Assembly (NCBI RefSeq): GCF_964340395.1
Contig: NC_135561.1
Span: 3,236,501 to 3,300,500, forward strand
From: Glandiceps talaboti
Lineage: Eukaryota; Hemichordata; Enteropneusta; Spengelidae
DNA: 64,000 bases
Reading direction: 5' to 3'
The notes under the pieces are model-generated. The model saw nothing but the letters and a program-made list of their open reading frames with translations, did no database searches and was not told the origin of the DNA. How positions within the stretch are numbered: the stretch's first letter is position 1; each line of letters starts with the position of its first letter. The position numbers were made by a program, and so were the translations under genes. Of the stretch, positions 1 to 10,977 are shown one piece after another.

Positions 1-284
1 GTGGGGGGTTAGGCATTCCCTTGGTTGACCCAGGTATATAAGTAGGCACTGATACCATAAACTGAATGAAGATTTTGTCACATATTAATTTAATGCCCCT
101 AGTAGTAGCAAATGATTGTATCATCCATAGACAGTGTTTAGAACATGGATTGGGTCGTAAAATTACAGGTGATAGGTTATGGCATCTTAAAATATATGAG
201 TTCACTGCTTGATATACCTCCTGTCCCATGCCTCATAAATGACTGGTTTTACTATATAATCTTAATCTCTATAGTTCACATTAC

Positions 285-2204
285 CTTGTAATGTAAAGTT
301 AATCCATCTAATGCATTTATAGGTAGTCTACTTGTCTTGGGCACGGCTTCTACACTCACTTTCAATCTGAAATAAAATAGAAATGTACAAATATAATAAT
401 AATTATATATTTATTTGTTTATCTGCATCACATTACAGTCCGTGTAAATCAACAAGTTAAAAGATGTAAAGTTGCAACGAGATGATTTTTAGAATTATCA
501 CAATATATTTTTCAAGATAAAAAAATTGCAAACAAAAGAGGTCGCTGATTAATTAAATATCTGGACATAGCTATTTTATACTAGGGAAAGATTGAATACA
601 ATCAGTGCGCCCTCTATGTCAAGTTAACACATCACTGATATACACAGCAATGTCTTCAGACTAGTGTGACCTCTAAGCCAATTTGACGCGCCACTGATGC
701 ACACAATTTCTAGTGACTCACCAAAATTTGGTGTTCCCCTATCTCTTACTATGTGGTGACTCACAAGAAATGCCAGTTTTTATCATTTTGACTCACAACA
801 ACAAAATTTGGCTATCACTTGAGGGCACACTGCTTCAGACCATAGACAGGGTCTATGTTCAGACATACCAAGATATGATATTTCCATATCCCATACTATG
901 TGATAACTTACAGTCAGTGTGTCCTTTGAAATCAATTTGACACATCACTGACATACAGCAATTTCTGTGACCCACCACAATTTGGTATTCCCCTATCCCT
1001 TACTATGTGATGAACTCACACGATAAATTTTATCATTTGACAAACAAATAAAATGTTTGTCATTATTATAGAGCACCCACTAGTGATAATTGCAGTCCAT
1101 ACCTATCCATATGTGTAGCATGATGTCCTTGTAGGGCATCTTGCAGTGTTAGGTTTAGATATGTATTATCTTGCCAATGTTCCTGTAGTCGTAACTTCTC
1201 AAAGACATCAACATAAAAATCATACATAGTGTCACCAGCTTCCATCAGAAAGAACCACTACAGGTGAAATATGGAATTAACATTACATGTAGTGTTGGGA
1301 AGATAAAATCTACTAGAGATCTATAGTACAATTTAGTTATGAAATAAGCTCTCAAAGTTGATGGACATGACTTAATATATTCACTTAACTTCCATAGTTA
1401 GAATAATGTGTGCAACTAGGAATACTTCAATATAAGATATAAGTCTTAAACAGACAGCAGCTAGGTAATCCAGGAGTTCATACAGAGATTTGAGTACTTC
1501 TACTAACAGTGTAGAAGTCCAGGTACACACTTACCCTGACAGCAGCTAGGTAGTCCAGGAGTTCATACTGAGATTTGAGTACTTCTACTAACAGTGTAGA
1601 AGTCCAGGTACACACTTACCCTGACAGCAGCTAGATAGTCCAGGAGTTCATACTGAGATTTGAGTACTTCTACTAACAGTGTAGAAGTCCAGGTACACAC
1701 TTACCCTGACAGCAGCTAGATAGTCCAGGAGTTCATACTGAGATTTGAGTACTTCTACTAACAGTGTAGAAGTCCTGGTACACTTGGTATCAATGTGTGG
1801 ATATAGACATCGATACATAGCTAGTTGAATATCTAATGGTCTTTCTTGAAACGCTGATAGTAGGTTCTGATACATGTCATCCAACACACACCTGTAAATG
1901 GAGATAAACATTCAAATGAATGGGGTATAGTTTCCATCCATACTTTTTGTTGTTTGACGAGAGATTCCAGCTGTAGACTTTTGATTTTACAATTAAAAGA
2001 TGTTGAACAGTTTGAGTAGTTTTAAAATCTGTGAAGCCTGGATGAAATGAAATGAACTGAAAAAGGATTCAGTCAACATACACCTGCTATTCTTTTTCTT
2101 TTTTTTAAATTGTTATTTTCTAGTGATCCATTCATTTTTTGTATATTTTAGGCTTGTACTTTTTGGTTGGTGGCCACCAGTACTGAATAAACGATAGATA
2201 GATA

Positions 2205-2238
<34 letters not shown>

Positions 2239-5200
2239 CTGATTGATTGATTGATTGACTGATTGATTGATACACCTGCTATTTAAAAACCTTGTTAACC
2301 TTAAAGTAATGTTTATTGACAGATCTTTCACTGGGTTGCCCTATATAGGATTGTAATCAAGCCCTCACTAGGGTCTCTAAAGCCTATAGGGGTACCTAAA
2401 TGAAAGCAATGCAAAGATTACATATGTAGTAGAGGATGCTAACATTGTAGTTTTTAAATACAAAGTATAACATTTCTAACACTGCCTTATTGTGTTGTCC
2501 CACAGGATCTCTCTATATGATCTGATCTGATTATCATGAAAAGTTATTATAACTCTAAAAAGTCTATAGCTGTGAACAAATTTTAAACATAAATCATTTG
2601 TCATACCTTTTATCATATCTTATCATATATATCATATATCATATCATATATCACATCATATATATCATATATCACATCATATCATATCATATCATATATA
2701 TCATATATCACATCATATCATATCATATATATCATATATCACATCATATCATATCATATATATCATATATCATATCATATCACATCATATCATATATATC
2801 ATATATCACATCATATCATATCATATCATATATCATATCATATCAATTACAGCTAAGAAGGCTGAGCATATGAGTTGAAATACCTTTTGGACTTTGTAGT
2901 CTGGTGTTTAGTTTGTAGTTGTGCATTCTGTTGTAGCAGTTGACTGGTGTTAGTTCTCTCCACTAGACTTGTTGATAGGTTTGTCTCTATTTCATCAGCT
3001 GAGTCATTTGATTCTGATGATACAGGTGACTTTAATCCCCATAGTTTGTTCAAAGATGTAACAAAACTATCAAAGAGTGAAATTCTATCGTCTGGAAAAG
3101 TAAACAAAGTATCAAATAGTGGAGTTCTATCATCTGGAAGAGTGAACAAAATATCAAATAGTGGAGTTCTATCATCTGGAAAAGTTAATAGAGTAACAAA
3201 GAGTGGAGTTCTATCTGCAAATGATACACTTAAACTTAATACAAATCAGATGTTATGATGTAATTTTTGTGAAGCAGAATGTTTTATCATATCACTTACC
3301 TTGATATATCTGAAGTCTTTTATCCGTCATTCTTTGCAAACTTTCCAACAAATCCATGGATTTTCCACCCAGGATAATCTTATACAAGATAGGTTCCAGA
3401 AATCCTGGAATACCAACTTTAGATGGAGGTACTTGTTGGTCTGCTAATAACTGACCAGCTGGTTTTTCCTCACTCACAGTCTCTCCTTTTTCATTTGAAT
3501 TCAGAATCTGTATGGTGTAACCTTTCTCCCAGAAGTTGCTACTATTAGTCTTAATATCTTGATTTCTAAAAAGACAAAAAATATACTTTTTAGTTTTCAT
3601 TCTACTTTTAGTGACACTATTTAAAACTTTCCAATTCTACACTACACTACACTACACTACACTACACTACACTACACTACACTACACTAGACTACACTAC
3701 ACTACACTACACTACACTACACTACACTACACTACACTACACTAGACTACACTACACTACACTACACTACACTACACTACACTACACTAGACTACACTAG
3801 ACTACACTAGACTACACTAGACTACACTAGACTACACTAGACTACACTACACTACACTACACTACACTAGACTACACTAGACTACACTAGACTAGACTAG
3901 ACTACACTACACTAGACTACACTAGACTACACTAGACTACACTACACTACACTACACTACACTACACTAGACTACACTACACTACACTAGACTACACTAG
4001 ACTACACTAGACTACACTACACTAGACTACACTACACTACACTAGACTAGACTACACTAGACTACACTACACTACACTACACTACACTACACTACACTAC
4101 ACTATACTACACTACACTACACTACATTACACTACGCTACCATACCACACACTACACTACACTACACTACACTACACTACACTACACTACACTACACTAC
4201 ACTACACTACACTACACTATACTACTGTTGATCTGAGTTGGCTTGATACACATTGGAAGGGTTTAGTCAATGACCCGGAATTGAATATAAGCTCTTTAAA
4301 GAAGTGTATTCATGTTCACAAGGCTAACTAATTAAATTAACCCTGCTTAGGGTGTCTAGAGTATGTCACAATTGTGTTCATGAAAACAAGGCTCCTTAGA
4401 ATACCAAGAAATAACTCAAAGCTGTCAATACATCAAGACCTTTCCTTACCTTGATATAATAAACTCATTAGCAGGGTCAGTTAGAGTACCATTACTTATC
4501 CATCCATCTATAATTGATAGATATGGTTTGGTTGTCTGCATAAACACAGCTAGTAATAAACATACCTAATGGAGATAGCAAACAATGAAATCGTTACACA
4601 GTGGTGTAGTCTAAAATGTCAATTTTTATTTACATCAAAATATGTATAATAAGATACATTGTTCACCTGTTTACATCAACATATTAATTACAGAACACAA
4701 CCCTCCTCTCTACTTCTTGTTGGAGTCTAGATAATTTGGTATTGCAGACCTACACTGGACTAACAGCCCTCTCTGTTTCTCCAACTCCCTGTGGAGTATA
4801 CAATCCATACAGAATATTGTCTCCACTATCGATCTATTTCTTGTACACTATTGGTCTATAATATCTACCTATTTTGGATCTATCAAGTGCCTCCACTGTA
4901 CCGGTCTATAATGTCTACATACCTTAGATCTATCTATTTCCTCCACTGTATCGGTCTGCATTAGTAATATTTTATCATACATGGTTGTCAACAAGACTGC
5001 AGCATTGGAGTTACTTCTGACAATACCAGTATCATAGATCTCATACAGTAGAGAGATTTGATCTAGATGGCATGATATTCTCTCTTTTAATTCAGTCAAT
5101 GTTACACTCTTATCTACAAGACAATAAAGGTTAAAGAAATTATATTCCAGAAAATGATATCACAAGATACTGCAGATTGGTTGACTCAGAATGTATATGT

Positions 5201-8200
5201 GTATTTTGTTATCATTCATTACATTTCATCACTCACTACACGAAAAGTCTAATTTAGCCACCTTTACCCAACCTCACCCTTCCTGTGACCCACATAACCA
5301 CCATGTCTGTCCAGGGGTAGCACAAGACGCAGTACCACTTTTGACTGTCTACAGTCCCCAGGGGAGAGATCACTGTGGGTAAATTAAGTCAAAGGTGGAA
5401 CTTCGTCTCATACTCACCATACATACACATTCTCTGCTCAAGATTTACCCCGGGTGGAAAGACATGGTCACATATGACTTTTCATATAGTAACTGGTTAT
5501 ACACAAGTTGCTAGAAATTGGAGAAAAATAATACAGGACAGACAAATAGCGTAGTAGATAATCTTACAAATTCAGCAATGGTATGCAATTCAAACTAGTA
5601 ACCAAAGCTGTTACTTGTTGATAGTTTTTAAAAACTAACTCTAAAAGGAATCATTTTGAAGATAAACAATTTGGGGAGACCTAAGACTGACACAAAGGAA
5701 TGGATGGCTGGGTGGATATTATATGGCATAAACTTAACGGTTAATGTAAACAGCGCCACCTATCATAGAGTGAACAAGAATGAGAGTTTATGGTTCATAG
5801 CTCTCAGTTTATCAAATTACAGTGTATGTACTGGTTAAAGTTTTAGATTGAGACAGTTGTTTTTCTTCTGAATGGTCACAGAGGGCGCTGTTTAGTAAAG
5901 CAATTTGGTTTCAAGAAATGTAGCGTCAGGAAAGTCATATACACCCCCCCCCCACCCCACCCCTTTACACGTACTATAGTTAAAGGATAGAAACCCACTG
6001 ACACTCACCTTGTTTTATCACCTCTTTTTCTATAACACAAAGACAGGCCTGAAACTCTTTTTGGAGAAACCATGACAATGACGATAAAAATGCCTGTAGA
6101 GTTTGTGACATCCTGTCGTCACTATGGTGATGATAATGACATATACCATCTTGTACATACTGATACAAAGAATACAACATCTGAGCGTATTGGGCAAAAT
6201 AATTTAGAAGGTTATACAAGGTATTCTGAAAAATACAACAAAAGTAACACTTTAGCACATTGTATCAAAAATACAACAAATGTAACATCTTAATTAGCAC
6301 ATTGTATCCATAACACTACACAAAGTTAGTTTCAAGTATTGCCACATTCTGAAGAAAGGCTTCATGCTGGGAAACTAATGGAAAATTTGGAGTGCAAATG
6401 CAATGCTATGTGCCCAGTGTTCTTCAGGTGTGTGAAGTTCTGTTATCAGCAAAAACCCACATCACTTCAGATCAAAATAGTTGCCATTTTTTAAACAACC
6501 ATGTGACCATTCCATAAAGCCTGCCCTCTATGACAAGCGTCTGCAAACTGACTGTGAATGTTAGTGCCTGATGTAATATACTGAGGTCAACATCAAAAAT
6601 GTCAGAACCACAATAGGATCACCACTAAATACTACTCATTGACCAATCTGCTGATGTTGTGTCGTTTCTTTATTTACCTCTATTTCCTACATTTAGTGTC
6701 GTTTGTTTTCAATTTTGTTGTTCTGGGAGTGATTGTCACCTTCCCATATCTGAACCTGTATAATAGAAATTCTTATTCATTCAAATCTAGATAGATCTGA
6801 AGAAATAGAGCTGTATTCACCACATCAGATTTTAATCAGATTTCTCACTGACATGACTGCAGTTTCTTCATTTGTAGGGACATGAAAATTACCTACATCT
6901 ACAGACCAAGCACCATCGTTAGCTTACCACTACTGAAAATAATCTATCATGTCTACTAAATAATTACTTACTGGTGTCAAGTGAGAGACTTGGATGTCAG
7001 GATTACATGTAATTCTATCACCTTTATGACAGTACACAAAACTTTGTGTAGCACCACACAGAACCCTACAATAGTAAAAACGTAAAGAAATCTCAAGCTG
7101 TCTGTTGATTGGTCAAGTTATGGGCAGTGTGTAGCACCACACAGAACCCTACAATGGTAAAAACATAAAGCAACCTCAAGCTATCTGTTGATTGGTCAAG
7201 TTATGGGCAGTGTGTAGCACCACACAGAACCCTACGACGGTAAAAATGTAAAACTGTCTGTTGATTGGTCAAGTCATGGGCAGTGTGTAGCACCACACAG
7301 AACCCTAGAAGGGCACAAAATTGATACATTGTAACATATAGCAATATTACACTGTTTGTTGATTGGTCTAGGACAAGTCATGTGGTATAATCATTTTACA
7401 TCACAAATTATTGCTACCTATGCTTCTCAACTTTGAAACACAAGACTGATGTCGAGAACTTGTACCAACACAAAGAAGGTTGTACATGTTTGCAAAGGAA
7501 ATACAGTATTTATCTCCTGGTTGTTCTACTCTATTTCAAGTCATATCTGTACCTCTAGATCTGTGATGCTTGAAATATCCTCAGTATGAGTAAAAATAGT
7601 AGAAATCAGCATTATTACCGGTAATCAGTCCTGTATTTTCTGTCATGCTATGAGAAAATACCCAAAACATAAATTGTTTTTTTTCATCACCCATTTTTTT
7701 ATTCAAAGTGACAGGACCCCTTAAGCTGCCCTATATTATCCTCAGTTCAATGAAGATAATTATTAGGTAATACTGTAATACATATAAATGTAGGTATAGG
7801 ATTGAGATAAGAACAACTTACCATATCGTTTCTCTCACAACTTGAGTCTCTGTCAGAGTTGCTTTGGTTCCTGGCTGATAGAATGGCTGTGTTTCATAGC
7901 AATACTTCTCCCTAGTATAGGTAATACATACATTTCAAAGTGGCCATGTGGATGAGGATTGGGTATTTATTTTTGATTTTTAATTCATAAAATAATTTTA
8001 TCATGGCTTCCTACTTGAAAAATCAATGTGAAACAACATTGACCAAGTCTGTGTTTGTATCTCAATACATTGCAAAAAGTGAAAAAATATGTAAAAGTTT
8101 GTTAATGTATCTCAATACATTGCAAAAAGTGAAAAAATATGTAAAAGTTTGTTAATGTCCACACAGCATCTTATACAGGCTGTAATGGATTGTATGCTCC

Positions 8201-8311
8201 CCAGGGAGTTGAGGAAGAAAAGGGCTGTTGTACCCCTATAGATCCATGCCAGGGGTAATGATTGTAAAGTGCTTTGAACACAGAGTGGGAAAGTGCTACA
8301 TAAAATCAACA

Positions 8312-8343
<32 letters not shown>

Positions 8344-10928
8344 TGAGATTTGTTTTGTACACTTACCATTCTCTACAAACATTGCTTGCAGGGTAGTCAC
8401 TCCATATATTCTTCTCTTGTTGTCCTTTCCAATACTGAACTACCACATTCTTGGCAAGCCATTCCTTCCCAGAATGCAGTGCAACAGAAACACTGGGAAC
8501 TAAGGTTGCATTGGCATCATCTGGTTCAGACTGGTTTTCGTGGACATTAACTTTGACATCATGTGTTGGTTTTCTTGATAATGTGCTCTCATCATCTGAC
8601 CATTCCTAATCAATGATATCATTGGTCATAAATAAACCCTTTAAACTACAATAAAAATCAACTTCAATTTTCTAAGAATTTTTGTAACAATGATGTCACA
8701 TCAACAGTTGTAAACTTTCAAGTTCTATTATTTTAGTTTTTGTCAATTCTCGACTAAGAATTTGTAGTAATCAACTCAGCTGTTTTTAATTCAATTTTTT
8801 TCTGTAATATTCAGTCAATTGTTTGCCACTAAAAAATTGCAGTAAACAACTGAATCATTTTAACTGGCATATTTTTATGAATTTTGTGTGTTTTGATCAT
8901 CCAATTAATATTTCTATATCTGTATATTTTCCTACTTGTATGTGTCCTATGTTCACAATAAGATATCAATAATTGTAATTAATAAAATAACAAAAATGTA
9001 AGCTTCACTATCTTACCTCATCTGATGATGCATCAAAACTGGGTATTTCTACATCTTCTAAAAGATACTTTGCCCAATCAAATTCATCTTTCTTTTCTAA
9101 AATGAAACAGGGATGAAACACACAATTTTACATCAAATTCACGTTTTTCCCCCTAAAACAAACAAGGATGAAACACCAAGTTTTAAATAAAAACAGGATT
9201 TTTGCTCTGTCCTTTTAACTTGTATTTACATGTATACCTCATTACATGTATAACCATTCTTGTTGAAAAGTTATTACATATTATATTATAGCATTACCAA
9301 TTCCAGTGAATTTTGTGACGTCATCGCTGTACATTATTACTGATAATGTACTCCGTTATTGGGCATCGCGGCCCCGGAACGAGCATAACAATACAAGCTT
9401 ATTTGTTCTGTTTCTTCATACGACTAGGTATTTTTTCGAAATGCATGTTGTTACTTATGATTGTCATTTCCACTGTTTAAAAATACAACGCATTCATGAA
9501 ACAAATTTGTGTTCACAGCAGTTCACAGAGAGTATATGTGTGTGTACGTGTACATACGTGTGTCGCTATGATTAGTATTCAGCTTCCGGGCCGAACATGG
9601 CAGACGATGTTCAGCACTGTGTATATTATACGTTGTTTTGCGTTTCTCGGTCTACAAATTCACTGGAATTGGCAAAACTATAAAATAATAACAATAATGT
9701 ACGTCCTCCCAGTCCATAATGGACTCAAGCAAACTTTGCACTCTATAATGGGCTCGGCTGTCGCCTCACCCATTATGTCGTTCAAAGTTTGCTTTCGTCC
9801 ATTATGGGCTGGGAGGGCGTACATTATTGTTTAAATATTGTGAACTCCCATTTGTAATATTATTGAGGCAGAGCAGTCTTTGCTATGTCACTCTTATGGA
9901 ATTTTCAATTTTACAACTGCCAACATCAGATCATGGATGAACAGAGTCTGTTCCAAACAGGGAAAGTAAACAAATAAATTGGATTAATAACAGCATGTTG
10001 GAACAGCAGAGGCTTGTATTACACTATGGTTTGATACAAACCCCTTTATGTGTACATGAAATGCCAGGGGAACTGGAAATTTGTGTGCCGAGCATTATTA
10101 ATCCAATTCAGTTGTTTACTTTCCCTGTCTGTAACAGGTTTCATTCATCCATGGTCTGATGTCAGCAGTTGTATATTGGTGTAAGTTTTTATCCATACCC
10201 TTACCTTGTGCAGCTGGTTTGGGTTTCTCTTCAAACTTATGATTGACAGGAGAATTGGATAGATTTAGTAGCAGTGATAACAATCCGTAGTGAGAATCAG
10301 TCTGAAAATAGACAAAATGTCATCACAGAATAAATCACACTTTCCTTTGGATTATTATTATGTTATGAAAATTACATCTCAAGATGTTTACAATAAAATG
10401 TTACAACATTCACTTCATTTCTGTGAATTCTTAAAATATAACAAAAAAATACTTCACAATCATCACTGAAATGATAGACATTGGAGAGACACATCTATAT
10501 GGTCCACATGAAATAGGTATTACACAAAGTATTTCATCTGTAACACGATTCACAGGTTCACCACTTGAGGGCGCTGTTTGCCAAGGAGGCTAGGCATGGC
10601 ATTCTGAGACTTAAAAGCCATACTCTTGACTCTTTCTTCATGCAATACACACATACACAGTTGATTAAGAATAGATATTGTACTATGAAATGAGAGTTTG
10701 ATAGACAAAGCAGTTAAAAGTGTTACCTTTGTGTATGTCTGACCAGTTAATAACGGTGAATTCAAAAACTTATCAATCAATTTTGTAAATACTTCTTGTT
10801 TTTGTGGCTGGGAATGGATGGAAAACTTCTCACGAACTCTGTAAATATGGAAAACAACTTGTAAATAACAGAGACAGTTTAAATTGACTGCTGGTGATTG
10901 AACTCATTGTTTAATGATAATAAGAATT

Positions 10929-10977
<49 letters not shown>

